Position numbers and translations under genes: made by a program. From contig JACQUF010000054.1 of the NCBI GenBank assembly GCA_016210435.1, forward strand, positions 1 through 13,075: DNA of 13,075 bases, in the 5' to 3' direction. The stretch is from Chloroflexota bacterium. GTDB lineage: Bacteria > Chloroflexota > Dehalococcoidia > Lucifugimonadales > Lucifugimonadaceae. Positions 1-7,480 of the stretch are shown here, in pieces (position 1 is the first letter of the stretch; every line of letters begins with the position of its first letter). Below the pieces are notes generated by a model. That model searched no databases. It saw nothing but the letters and a program-made list of their open reading frames with translations, and had not been told where the DNA came from.

Positions 1-644
1 CAGCCTATTACCAGATCGAGTCGTCGGCCCTTGTCCGTCGCAGGTTCCCGATGCTCGCCGAGGCGGCGGGCATGGTCGCCGACGCGCAGGTCCGGAACAA
101 GGGCACGCTGGGAGGCAGCCTCGCCCACGCGGACCCTGCGGGCGACATGCCTGCCGTAATCCTCGCCCTGGGAGCGGAGATCGAGGCGCAGTCGGCCAGG
201 GCGAAGCGGCGGATCAGCGTCGACAGGCTGAACGTCGACCTGCTCGCGACATCGCTCAGGCCGAACGAAATCCTGACGGCGATCCGCATTCCGAACCTGC
301 CGGCGCGGACCGGCACCTCCTACAAGAAGTTCGAGAACAAGGCCTCACACTACGCGGTGGTCGGGGTAGCCGCCGTGATCACGGTGGACACGAAAGGCGT
401 GTGCACCGGGGCGCGATTGGCGATCACCGGCGCGGGGCCGAAACCGGTGAGGGGCAAGCGCGCGGAGCGGATTCTGATCGGGAAGGAGTTGACACCCGCG
501 GTGATGCGCAGGGCAGCGAGCCGGGCCGGCGCAGCGATCGCCGACTTCAATAGCGATGTTCATGCATCAGGCGACTACAGGAAGCACCTGACGCAGGTAA
601 TGGCTGAACGAGCGATTGCCGAGGCCGCCAGCCGCGCACGCTGA
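1..644 (+). CDS. Molybdenum hydroxylase FAD-binding subunit (CoxM/XdhB family), C-terminal part, 5' truncated
   Basis: This is the medium, FAD-binding subunit of a xanthine dehydrogenase / CO dehydrogenase-type enzyme. In such enzymes it passes electrons between the iron-sulfur subunit and the acceptor. The reading frame is open from the first bases (codons start at base 3), so the true start lies outside the window and 213 residues are visible. The motif RNKGTLGGSLAHADPAGDMP is the FAD/pyrophosphate-binding signature of the family. The later stretch YKKFENKASHYAVVGVAAVI matches the start of the CO_deh_flav_C domain. The ATG at 51 is internal, because family-like sequence continues upstream of it. 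The catalytic large subunit and the 2Fe-2S subunit are not in the window, so the substrate cannot be told; 'CO dehydrogenase' should not be assumed. The gene converges with the AT-hook gene, 44 bp away. Confidence 0.93.
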   Translation, partial: AYYQIESSALVRRRFPMLAEAAGMVADAQVRNKGTLGGSLAHADPAGDMPAVILALGAEIEAQSARAKRRISVDRLNVDLLATSLRPNEILTAIRIPNLPARTGTSYKKFENKASHYAVVGVAAVITVDTKGVCTGARLAITGAGPKPVRGKRAERILIGKELTPAVMRRAASRAGAAIADFNSDVHASGDYRKHLTQVMAERAIAEAASRAR

Positions 645-652
645 GGCTCTTC

Positions 653-672
653 GTCCCGACAAGATTCGGGAC
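653..672. terminator. Hairpin between convergent genes, possible bidirectional terminator
   Basis: GTCCCGA (653-659) and TCGGGAC (666-672) form a perfect 7-bp stem with a 6-base loop, centred in the short gap between two convergent stop codons. No T-run follows on either side, so it is not a canonical intrinsic terminator. The call rests on position and symmetry only. Confidence 0.4.
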
Positions 673-688
673 TCAGAGCGACACTCGG

Positions 689-979
689 CTACGGGTTTTT
701 CCGCGGGCGGCCCCTGCGGCGCTTGACCTCTTTGAGGGCGAAGAGCACGCGGTCCTCGGCGATCGCAATCTGCAGCGGCTTCCCGACGATCTTGGCCGCG
801 TAGGCCACCCGGGCACGGACCTTTTCAGCCTTTTCGTTACGGCCGAGGACAACCGCCTTTGCCTCACCCGGGTCCAGGCTGTCGATCGTGTCGATCAGCT
901 GCTGGGTCTCAGCAGAGCGCACCCGGCCCCGCTTCGCCGCTTTACGGAGAGCTGTCAGGTCCGCGTCGACGATATTCAT
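689..979 (-). CDS. Small basic AT-hook protein, hypothetical
   Basis: A 96-residue, strongly basic protein that I do not recognise as a named family. The C-terminus, KRRRGRPRKNP, carries an AT-hook core (R89-G90-R91-P92) flanked by lysine and arginine. AT-hooks bind the minor groove of AT-rich DNA, so a DNA-binding or nucleoid-associated role is inferred. The preceding part (residues 20-85) alternates predicted helices and strands (AETQQLIDTIDSLDPGEAKAV, then PLQIAIAEDRVLFALKEV) and may be a small oligomerisation or DNA-binding domain. I chose the ATG at 979 because GGAGAGAGG lies 4-12 bases upstream. A TTG at 994 would add five residues but would overlap that ribosome-binding site. The gene stands alone, convergent with the FAD-subunit gene and 106 bp downstream of the hydrolase gene, and has its own AT-rich upstream region. 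Confidence 0.72.
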   Translation of the reverse strand: MNIVDADLTALRKAAKRGRVRSAETQQLIDTIDSLDPGEAKAVVLGRNEKAEKVRARVAYAAKIVGKPLQIAIAEDRVLFALKEVKRRRGRPRKNP

Positions 980-1018
980 TCGGCCTCTCTCCAAGTTGAA
1001 TTTCTTCGACTTGCGAAA

Positions 1019-1048
1019 ATCTTAGCACGTTTTTAGTGATGCACGTTT
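1019..1048 (-). promoter_or_regulatory. Candidate promoter with direct-repeat operator for the AT-hook gene
   Basis: Read on the minus strand, TGCTAAGAT (1027-1019) resembles an extended -10 element, 39 bases ahead of the ATG. The octamer AAACGTGC (GCACGTTT on the plus strand) occurs twice, at 1025-1032 and 1041-1048, exactly 16 bp apart. One copy abuts the -10 and the other covers the -35 position, where no TTGACA-like hexamer is present. Further upstream, GATATC occurs at 1054-1059 and 1071-1076. By hand count, bases 1001-1085 are about 35% GC, far lower than the surrounding genes. Promoter and operator roles are inferred from this arrangement. Confidence 0.38.
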
Positions 1049-1085
1049 ACACAGATATCGTCTCAAAATTGATATCAGAACAATG

Positions 1086-1736
1086 TTACCGAGGTTCGTC
1101 GATCGCACCCGGCTGAAGGAAGGGATTGCTGCGAATTTCGTGCTCGATAGACGTGCGGGGACCATGCCCTGGAAGCACTACCGTATCGCCCGGTAACGTG
1201 AGCAGCCGTTCTCGGATGCTGTTCAATTCCTGTTTGCCGTCGCCTCCCGGCAGATCGAACCTTCCGATGCTTCCCTTGAACAGAGTGTCACCAGTAAAGA
1301 GGGCTTTTTCGCAAAAGTAACCGACGCTTCCCGGAGTGTGACCTGGAGTAGCAATGGTGTTGATATCCAGTCCCCGGATTCGTAACGTTTCGTTACCGTG
1401 AATCTTCACATCGATCTCTGGAGGCTGTTCGAAGCCTGGTAACATCGCGACGATCCAGTCGTCCGGTCGCGCAACCTGGCCGGCGTCCGCCTCGTGGACG
1501 ACGTAAAGGCCTCCGAGCTCGCGCTTTACGGTCGCTGCACCGCCCGTATGATCGCCGTGGCCGTGTGTCGTCAAAATGAACCGTACCGTCAACCCCAGGA
1601 ATCGTATTGCAGCCACGATGCGCGCTCCTTCGGCGCCGGGATCGATCACGACGCATTCGCTGGAGCCTTCCGCGGCGGCGACGTAGGCATTCGTCGAAAA
1701 CGATCCGACCGGGTAAGTGGCAACGCGCAGCGGCAT
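1086..1736 (-). CDS. MBL-fold hydrolase, glyoxalase II-like
   Basis: A 216-residue metallo-beta-lactamase-fold hydrolase of the small bacterial glyoxalase II-like (YcbL-type) group, probably cytosolic, as no signal peptide is seen. Metal ligands are all present: T57-H58-G-H60-G-D62-H63 (the HxHxDH motif), H133 in TPGHTPGS, D150 in FTGDTLF, and H191 in LPGHGP. The segment GDTLFKGSIGRFDLPGGD is characteristic of this subgroup. Hydroxyacylglutathione or another thioester is the usual substrate in the family, but it cannot be assigned here. The protein lacks the C-terminal substrate-binding domain of full-size glyoxalase II. The start at 1736 gives the normal N-terminus (LRVATYPVGSFSTNAYV); no strong ribosome-binding site precedes it. 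It begins 8 bp after the stop of the prepilin peptidase gene, so it is probably the last gene of the directon and translationally linked to that gene. Confidence 0.9.
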   Translation of the reverse strand: MPLRVATYPVGSFSTNAYVAAAEGSSECVVIDPGAEGARIVAAIRFLGLTVRFILTTHGHGDHTGGAATVKRELGGLYVVHEADAGQVARPDDWIVAMLPGFEQPPEIDVKIHGNETLRIRGLDINTIATPGHTPGSVGYFCEKALFTGDTLFKGSIGRFDLPGGDGKQELNSIRERLLTLPGDTVVLPGHGPRTSIEHEIRSNPFLQPGAIDEPR

Positions 1737-1744
1737 ACGATGGA

Positions 1745-2464
1745 TCAGCCCAGAACTCGAAGCGCCCAGTCGACGATCGGGCGTCCGGAGAAAAGTGCGA
1801 CAAGGCCGCCGGCAGCGAGGAACGTTCCAAACGGAATTACACGTGGTCTCCTGCCACGCATGACGACGAATAACCCTGCCGCAACGATGCCCCCCACGAT
1901 GACTCCCGCATAGAGCGCAACGCCCAGGAATTGGAGGCCCAGGGCAGCGCCCATCATCGCAGTGAACTTGACGTCGCCGAACCCCATTACTTCCTGCCGT
2001 CGGGTGAACTGGGCCCATCCCCATAAAGGCAGGAAAACGAAGAAGCCAAGCGCAGCGCCTGCTGCTCCGTCCCAGTTGCTGAGATGGGGTTGGAACGGCG
2101 ATGTCGCCAGCGCAACTGCAAGGGCGGGAAAGACGATCAGATCCGGGAGCAATTGGTTCTCAAAGTCGATCACTGCAAGCGAGAGGAAAACCGCCGAAAA
2201 TGCCGCCGTAGTGCTCGTGCGCAGCGGCTCTCCCTCGAATCGGTATGCGGCAAGCGCGAACAACAAACCGGTGGCGATTGCCAGGAAAACGCGCCTTGCC
2301 CAGGGCTTCGTTTCCGGGCTTGAACCCCTTGCAGGGCGCGGCCTCCGGGTCTCCGCGGCTTTTTCGTCCCCCAAAAGGATGAGCGGGGGAAGGCGCTCCA
2401 CGGGAACATTTGCCACCGCGCCGACGACAAGGCCTCCGAGGCCGAGGGCGATGACGTCGATCAA
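1745..2464 (-). CDS. Prepilin peptidase (A24 aspartic protease), short form lacking the cysteine motif
   Basis: An integral inner-membrane aspartic protease that cleaves leader peptides of type IV pilins or pseudopilins. Both catalytic aspartates are visible: D100 in AVIDFENQLLPD and D164 in MGFGDVK (the GxGDxK motif). About six hydrophobic segments are present. The start codon is inferred to be TTG at 2464. It yields IDVIALGLGGLVVGAVANVPVERLPP, which aligns with the first helix of the family (typically ending GSFLNVVIYRLP), and no in-frame ATG or GTG lies between the mutS stop and this point. The protein is 239 residues. The cytosolic loop (about 28-58) has no cysteines and is short, so the zinc-type CxxC pairs and N-methylation region of PilD-type enzymes are absent. 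It may only cleave, without N-methylating. It lies 44 bp after mutS. No pilin genes are in the window. Confidence 0.87.
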   Translation of the reverse strand: MIDVIALGLGGLVVGAVANVPVERLPPLILLGDEKAAETRRPRPARGSSPETKPWARRVFLAIATGLLFALAAYRFEGEPLRTSTTAAFSAVFLSLAVIDFENQLLPDLIVFPALAVALATSPFQPHLSNWDGAAGAALGFFVFLPLWGWAQFTRRQEVMGFGDVKFTAMMGAALGLQFLGVALYAGVIVGGIVAAGLFVVMRGRRPRVIPFGTFLAAGGLVALFSGRPIVDWALRVLG

Positions 2465-2508
2465 AGCGTGCGCATCGTCATGCGGACGTGTCTTAGACGG
2501 CCTCGCCG

Positions 2509-5169
2509 CTAGCGCGCGGCATCCGCTTGTTGGTCCCGCCGGGCCTTTTCCTGCAGCTCGTATAGCTTGTTGAGCGCCTGGATCGGGGTCAGCGATGACA
2601 GGTCGATCTGGATGAGTTCGCCGATCGCTTCCGCGCCAGGTGAGATCAGGGACAGCTGCATGGCAGGCGCGTCCTTTAGCACGCTTCGCGGTCTGCGCGA
2701 ATTCCGGGTCCCGTTCGACCCGCCTGAGGCGGGGCCCGTCGAGCCCTTCTCGAGCTGTTCCAGCAGCTCCCAGGCGCGATTGATGACCGGGTTGGGCAGC
2801 CCCGCCAGCCGTCCCACGTGGACGCCATAGCTTCTGTCGGCGCTGCCCGGCAGGATCCTGTGCAGGAACACGACGTCTCCGTCTTCTTCTGAGACCGCCA
2901 CCTGATAGTTCACCGCACGCGGCAGGTAGGCGGCCAGCCCGGTCATCTCGTGGTAATGCGTGGCGAAAAGCGTCTTGCAGCCCAGCCTCGGGCTTGAGTG
3001 GATGTGTTCGGCGACCGCTTTGGCGATTGCCAGGCCGTCGTACGTGCTGGTCCCTCGCCCTATCTCGTCGAGCACAACCAGCGAACGCCGGGAAGCCTGG
3101 TGGAGAATCGTGGCGGTCTCTTCCATCTCCACGAGGAATGTCGACCTCCCGCGTGCGATCTCGTCGGTTGACCCGCAACGCGTGAAGATCCGGTCGACGA
3201 CGCCGATGTGGGCCGATTCTGCGGGCAGATAGCTCCCCATCTGGGCGAGCAGCACGAGTACCGCGACCTGCCGGATGTAAGTCGATTTTCCAGACATGTT
3301 AGGCCCGGTGATGATCGCGAGTTGTGTGCTCGCGCACGAAAGGCTGACGTCGTTCGGGACGAACCGGCCCGGGCCGAGCGCGCGCTCAACGACAGGGTGA
3401 CGGCCCGCCTTGATCTCAAGCGCATCGCCTTCGTCGAGCTCGGGCATGACCCAGCCTTCGGAAGCGGCGATATCGGCGAGCGCGGCGAGCGCGTCGATTT
3501 CGGCAAGGGCGCGGGCGCTCGCCATGACGGCCTCAGCCTGCGCGGCTATCTGAGTGCACACGCGCCGGAATACCGAACGCTCCAGCTCCGACAGCCGCTC
3601 GCGCGCGTTCAGCACCCTGGACTCGTACTCCTTGAGCCGCGGCGTCACGAAGCGTTCCCCGTTTACCAGCGTCTGCCGCCGCTCGAAGTCTGGCGGCATG
3701 CTTCCCGCGTTGCTCCTGGATACCTCGATGTAATAACCGAAAACCCGGTTGTAGCCGACTTTGAGGGTCTTGATGCCCGAGCGGGCCCGCGCCTCTTCTT
3801 CGATTGCCGCAATCTGAGAGTGCGCGTCCGCGGCGAGCTCCCTGACCTCGTCCAGCTCGGGGTCGAAGCCCTTTCTCATGGCCTGGCCATCCCCTACATC
3901 TGCCGGAGCGTCCTCGTCGATTGCGGCTTGGATCAGTCCGGCGACGTCCGGGCACTCGCGCAAGGGTCCGGAATTTAGCCACTGCGGCGACCCGTACCGC
4001 TCTGGCGGCGAGCCAATGGATAGCGCGGCGCGGACCACGGGCACCTGTTGGAGGCCGCGCGCTAGGCCGAGCAGGTCGCGCGGCGTGGCGGAAAAGGCCC
4101 GGACCCGGTTGATGAGCCGCTCGAGGTCTGGGACCTTGCCGAGCGAGTCCCGCACGGCGAGCCTCGCGGGCGTGCTATCGAAGAAGAAGCGAACCCCGGC
4201 CTGGCGCGCCCGCAGATGCTCGATCTTCAGGAGTGGCCGCACGACCCACGAGCGGATCAGCCGGTTTCCCATCGGCGCGCGCGTCCTGTCGATGGAACCC
4301 AGCAGGGTAGGCGCATCCTTCTTGCCGCTCAGAGGTTCCAGTATCTCCAGGTCCCGCAGTGCCCTCCGGTCGAGAACCATGTGATCGCCCGGCGCAAGGG
4401 GGCGCAAGCTCGTGATCTGGGGAAGGTTGCCGCGCTGGGTCTCAGTGAGAAAGTCGAGGACGGCGGCGGCGGCAATTACGGCCAGCGGCCGGTCATCGAC
4501 ACCGAAGCGCGCCAGCGAGGCCAATCCGAAGTGACGCTTGAGCGCGTCCGCGGCGAGCCGCGCGTCCTGCCGCCCCGGCGGCAACTGGCGGACCGTCCAG
4601 GGCGCCCCTGAAACGGAGATCAGCTCCTCCGCCCCGCGACCTGCCAGCACCTCGGCCGGACCGATCCTGTCGAGTTCGTCCCTTACTGCGTCCCCTGGAA
4701 GCTCGCCCGCGACGAACTCGCTCGTCGTTATGTCCACATAGGCGATCCCTGCCGTCCCGTCGGAGGCGACCACAGCAGCGAGATAGTTGTTTCGCCTTTC
4801 GTCGAGCAGGCCGGGCTCGAGCACCGTGCCGGGCGTCAGGATGCGCACGATCGCACGGTCAACCAGCCCCTTCGAAGCCGCGGGGTCGCTGGTCTGCTCC
4901 GCGACGGCGACCTTCAGACCCGCCGCAACCAGGCGGCCGAGGTAGGCCTCTATCGCGTGGTGAGGGATGCCCGCGAGCGGCGCCCGCACTCCCCCGCCGA
5001 CGTCACGCGAAGTGAGCGTGATATCGAGGACCCGCGCGAGCGTCCGGGCGTCTTCATCGAACGCCTCGAAGAAGTCGCCCATGCGCACCAGGAGCAACGC
5101 GTCGTGATGCTCGCGCTTCAGCTCCAGGTACTGGCGGCGGCCGGGTGAGAGCGTGAGGGGCTTGGCCAT
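2509..5169 (-). CDS. mutS: DNA mismatch repair protein MutS
   Basis: A full-length MutS (886 residues) that recognises mismatches and small loops and starts methyl-independent or MutL-dependent repair. The N-terminal mismatch-binding domain carries the F-x-E motif as G-D-F33-F34-E35, with Phe at the middle position where Tyr is common. Connector and lever/core domains follow, including the clamp. The ATPase has Walker A GPNMSGKST (from residue 622), Walker B VVLDE with D701-E702, and the IGRGTSTYDG and FATHYHEM motifs. A low-complexity Gly/Ser/Arg linker (around 790-815) precedes a C-terminal segment ending PIQALNKLYELQEKAR, the usual MutS tail. The ATG at 5169 is preferred over a GTG two codons upstream; neither has a clear ribosome-binding site. 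It sits between an unknown membrane-protein gene (58 bp upstream) and the prepilin peptidase gene. MutL is not in the window. Confidence 0.98.
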   Translation of the reverse strand: MAKPLTLSPGRRQYLELKREHHDALLLVRMGDFFEAFDEDARTLARVLDITLTSRDVGGGVRAPLAGIPHHAIEAYLGRLVAAGLKVAVAEQTSDPAASKGLVDRAIVRILTPGTVLEPGLLDERRNNYLAAVVASDGTAGIAYVDITTSEFVAGELPGDAVRDELDRIGPAEVLAGRGAEELISVSGAPWTVRQLPPGRQDARLAADALKRHFGLASLARFGVDDRPLAVIAAAAVLDFLTETQRGNLPQITSLRPLAPGDHMVLDRRALRDLEILEPLSGKKDAPTLLGSIDRTRAPMGNRLIRSWVVRPLLKIEHLRARQAGVRFFFDSTPARLAVRDSLGKVPDLERLINRVRAFSATPRDLLGLARGLQQVPVVRAALSIGSPPERYGSPQWLNSGPLRECPDVAGLIQAAIDEDAPADVGDGQAMRKGFDPELDEVRELAADAHSQIAAIEEEARARSGIKTLKVGYNRVFGYYIEVSRSNAGSMPPDFERRQTLVNGERFVTPRLKEYESRVLNARERLSELERSVFRRVCTQIAAQAEAVMASARALAEIDALAALADIAASEGWVMPELDEGDALEIKAGRHPVVERALGPGRFVPNDVSLSCASTQLAIITGPNMSGKSTYIRQVAVLVLLAQMGSYLPAESAHIGVVDRIFTRCGSTDEIARGRSTFLVEMEETATILHQASRRSLVVLDEIGRGTSTYDGLAIAKAVAEHIHSSPRLGCKTLFATHYHEMTGLAAYLPRAVNYQVAVSEEDGDVVFLHRILPGSADRSYGVHVGRLAGLPNPVINRAWELLEQLEKGSTGPASGGSNGTRNSRRPRSVLKDAPAMQLSLISPGAEAIGELIQIDLSSLTPIQALNKLYELQEKARRDQQADAAR

Positions 5170-5190
5170 GCGCACGGATTCTATCCCGTA

Positions 5191-5217
5191 CGCTGGCCTA
5201 ATTCTGATAGCCCAGCG
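5191..5217 (-). other. Intergenic hairpin ahead of mutS
   Basis: CGCTGG (5191-5196) pairs with CCAGCG (5212-5217). After one mismatch the pairing continues with CTA (5198-5200) against TAG (5208-5210), leaving a 7-base loop. It lies in the 58-bp gap between the membrane-protein stop and the mutS start and ends 21 bases before the mutS ATG. It lacks a T-run, so a processing, attenuation or partial-termination role is only possible; chance cannot be excluded. Confidence 0.35.
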
Positions 5218-5227
5218 TCGTTACTTC

Positions 5228-6097
5228 CTAGTCGGGGAAGCGGACGATCATGGAGTCGGTCGCGTTCCAGCGGAATTCCTTGAAGTTTGTCCCGGGCGCT
5301 ACCTCGAAGACCAACATCCCCTGGACCTGCTGGTCCGATCCGAGCGAAACCGTGTCCCAGAGCGGCACGAAACCGGCGTAAACGTACCGGCCGTCCACCC
5401 GCTCGATTCCCCCGCTCCGTTCGACGGTGTTGATGGGATCAAGGGTCTTTCCGTCCCGGGTGAGCGCCTCGGCCGCGTCCGCGTCGACCACGACGACTAC
5501 GTCATGGGACTGCTTGTTGATCAATGTCACGGTCATGACGGCAAGGCGCAGGCCAGGCGCGGATGGCGCAATCCGGAAATTGCTCAGGTTGCCGTTGATA
5601 TCGAGGTTCTGGAACTGGACCTCTGGCACGATGTTGGGCTCGGTCACGCGCATCCACAGGATGCGGCCGGGCACGTACAGCGGGTCGCCCGTCTGCAACG
5701 GCTCGAACACGATCAACGGGATCAGGACCGCGGCTGCGATCACAGAAAGCGCGGCGAGCGACGCGAGGACCCACGGGAAGGCTTCCCGCGGGGGATGCAA
5801 GGTCTCGCGCCCGGCGACGGCCCCGACCTTGTCGATCGTGATCACTTCCTCGCCCGGCCTGCCTCGGAAAACCCCCGCAGGCCGGTACGTGATCCGGACG
5901 CGCGTTTCGTCGCCGATGTGCTCGCTTCCGGCGACCGCGAACTCGAGGTCTTTCTTTGCCCACCGCCCGTAGAGCTGGCGTTCCGCGCGGGCATGCGCAA
6001 GAGCGGTTTCTTCGGCTAGCGTCAGGCGCGGGGCGGCCGGGCCCGGGCGGGAGGCGGCAGCGGCGCGTTCGGTCATTGCCTGGGTACCTTGGGTCAT
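5228..6097 (-). CDS. Single-pass membrane protein of unknown function
   Basis: A 289-residue protein that I do not recognise. Residues 1-45 are Ala/Arg-rich and probably disordered or helical. Residues 46-100 look like a small beta-rich domain (KKDLEFAVAGSEHIGDETRV and following). One clear transmembrane helix spans about 107-131 (FPWVLASLAALSVIAAAVLI). About 155 residues follow with alternating beta strands, for example LRLAVMTVTLINKQSHDVVV and QVQGMLVFEVAPGTNFKEF. This pattern resembles DUF4352-type or other immunoglobulin-like extracytoplasmic domains, but that is only a resemblance. Charge distribution suggests N-terminus inside, C-terminus outside. The ATG at 6097 has GGAG 11-14 bases upstream and GAGAG directly next to it; a second ATG lies at codon 8. 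The gene starts 26 bp after the cysteine desulfurase stop, and mutS follows, so it is probably co-transcribed with both. Confidence 0.8.
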   Translation of the reverse strand: MTQGTQAMTERAAAASRPGPAAPRLTLAEETALAHARAERQLYGRWAKKDLEFAVAGSEHIGDETRVRITYRPAGVFRGRPGEEVITIDKVGAVAGRETLHPPREAFPWVLASLAALSVIAAAVLIPLIVFEPLQTGDPLYVPGRILWMRVTEPNIVPEVQFQNLDINGNLSNFRIAPSAPGLRLAVMTVTLINKQSHDVVVVVDADAAEALTRDGKTLDPINTVERSGGIERVDGRYVYAGFVPLWDTVSLGSDQQVQGMLVFEVAPGTNFKEFRWNATDSMIVRFPD

Positions 6098-6123
6098 CTC
6101 TCAGCGGTCTCCGTTAAAAAAGA

Positions 6124-7323
6124 CTAATCGCCAGCCGCTAGGGTGGGCATGGCCCTCAACTGTTTAACGACGTCCGGCAGCGTCGAGATCACTGCGCGCA
6201 CCTCTTCTTCAGTCGTTTCGTGCCCTAGAGTGAGCCGCAGGCTGCCGGTCGCAAGGTCGGCGTCCAGGCCGAGCGCTAGGAGGACGTGCGAGGGCTCGAC
6301 GGAAGCCGAGCTGCAGGCGCTGCCGCGCGAGGCGCAGATTCCGCGCTGGTCGAGACCGATGAGCAGCGGCTCGGCCTGAATGCCTTCAAATGAAATGTTC
6401 ACGTTGTTGGGCAGGCGGTGCTTCTGCCCGCCATTGAGGTGCGCACCCGGCACCTGTTCCATGATCGATTCGATGAGCATGTCCCGCAGCCGCCTGCACC
6501 GCCCCGCGGCGTCCTCCCGTTCCTGGTCGGCCAGTTCGAGGGCCACGCACAGCCCGACGATTCCGGGGACGTTCTCGGTGCCGGAACGGCGGTCCCGCTC
6601 CTGCCCCCCGCCCGCCACCAGCGGCACGAGCGGCGTCCCGCGTTTGACGTACAGGACGCCCGCGCCCTTTGGGCCATAGAACTTGTGCCCGGAAAGGCTC
6701 ATGAGATCGACGTCGAGCGCACGGACATCGAGGTTCAGCCACCCCGCCGCCTGGACCGCGTCGGTGTGCACGATGATGGTCCTTGACATCTCTGCGGCCC
6801 TGCGTCGGGCGCGCCGCGCAATCTCGCCGATGTCGTTGACCGAGCCAACCTCGTTGTTGGCGTACATGATCGTTACGAGGACCGTCCGGTCGGTGACCGC
6901 AGCTTCAACTGCCGCAGGATCGACGAGGCCATCCTTGCTGACTGGGAGGCAGGTCACCGAGAATCCCGTTTGCTCGAGTTGCTCGCAAGCGTGCATGACC
7001 GCGTGGTGCTCGATCGCCGACGTGATGATGTGGTTGCCGTTACCCCGGAGGGCTGCCGCGACTCCTTTGATCGCCGTGTTGTCGGACTCGCTGCCGCCGC
7101 TCGTGAATACGATCTCGCTTGCGCGGCAGCTGAGGACCCGCGCCACGCGCTCGCGCGCGTCCTCTACCGCGTTACGGCTCTCCTCGGCGAGCGCGTAAAG
7201 GCTGGAGGGGTTGCCGAACTTCTCCGAGAAGTACGGCAGCATCGCCTCAAGCGCCTCACGCCGCAACGGCGTCGTCGCAGCGTGGTCCATGTAGATGAAC
7301 TCTCTGGGAAGCATCAGTCGCAT
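6124..7323 (-). CDS. Cysteine desulfurase, NifS/IscS family
   Basis: A PLP-dependent cytosolic enzyme that converts cysteine to alanine and passes the sulfur as a persulfide to Fe-S cluster or tRNA-thiolation machinery. The 399-residue product opens with [10 protein letters not shown] and contains TSGGSESDN, the PLP-lysine motif [10 protein letters not shown] (K214), and the mobile catalytic-cysteine loop [16 protein letters not shown] (C337). The SACSS loop places it in group I (NifS/IscS), not SufS/CsdA. The start is uncertain: ATG at 7323 (GGGG at -8 to -5) or 7314 are both reasonable. Upstream codons to 7395 are unlikely, as they add a non-family extension. No IscU, IscA or MnmA partner is in the window, so iscS versus nifS cannot be decided. 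It is the first gene of the minus-strand directon, facing the divergent ABC operon. Confidence 0.95.
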   Translation of the reverse strand: MRLMLPREFIYMDHAATTPLRREALEAMLPYFSEKFGNPSSLYALAEESRNAVEDARERVARVLSCRASEIVFTSGGSESDNTAIKGVAAALRGNGNHIITSAIEHHAVMHACEQLEQTGFSVTCLPVSKDGLVDPAAVEAAVTDRTVLVTIMYANNEVGSVNDIGEIARRARRRAAEMSRTIIVHTDAVQAAGWLNLDVRALDVDLMSLSGHKFYGPKGAGVLYVKRGTPLVPLVAGGGQERDRRSGTENVPGIVGLCVALELADQEREDAAGRCRRLRDMLIESIMEQVPGAHLNGGQKHRLPNNVNISFEGIQAEPLLIGLDQRGICASRGSACSSASVEPSHVLLALGLDADLATGSLRLTLGHETTEEEVRAVISTLPDVVKQLRAMPTLAAGD

Positions 7324-7386
7324 CCTGCCCCGCCAAACCTGTCTCGATTCTACAACCGATGGCCAGACCGGCCCCGGCCGCCTGAT

Positions 7387-7398
7387 AAGATGCATCTT
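7387..7398. promoter_or_regulatory. Perfect 12-bp palindrome in the divergent intergenic region, candidate operator
   Basis: AAGATGCATCTT is a perfect palindrome in the 182-bp region (7324-7505) between the divergent cysteine desulfurase and ABC-ATPase genes, 64 bp from the desulfurase start. A symmetric site here suits binding by a dimeric regulator. No convincing -35/-10 pair could be placed on the desulfurase side. TTGCAA at 7437-7442, itself palindromic, is a weak -35 candidate for either direction. The binding role is inferred. Confidence 0.35.
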
Positions 7399-7480
7399 TT
7401 GTAGACCGTGAATCCCGTTCCGGGGCGGCGAGCGTATTGCAAGTCTGTACGCGATCGATTCGCTATCCTGGCGCGCCTTA

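Noticed and set aside
1737..2024. N-terminal extension of the MBL-fold hydrolase (312-residue version)
   Set aside because: The extra residues overlap the prepilin peptidase gene and are not family-like. The ATG at 1736 gives the usual N-terminus.
2461..2481. CTTTGA, resembling the RF2 programmed +1 frameshift site, ahead of the prepilin peptidase
   Set aside because: A +1 shift from the mini-ORF would not enter the peptidase frame, which would need a -1 shift. The other elements of the RF2 site are missing.
2465..3178. N-terminal extension of the prepilin peptidase frame back into mutS
   Set aside because: The extension is low-complexity Arg/Gly/Ala sequence lying within mutS, which is certain. 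The family N-terminus begins at the TTG at 2464.
3208..3978. 256-codon plus-strand open frame within mutS
   Set aside because: It lies opposite the MutS core and ATPase regions, where the minus strand shows Walker motifs. No motif or start signal supports it.
5153..6019. 288-codon plus-strand open frame opposite the unknown membrane protein
   Set aside because: The minus-strand frame has a coherent transmembrane helix, beta-strand pattern and ribosome-binding site. The plus-strand product is His/Arg/Asp-rich without hydrophobic structure.
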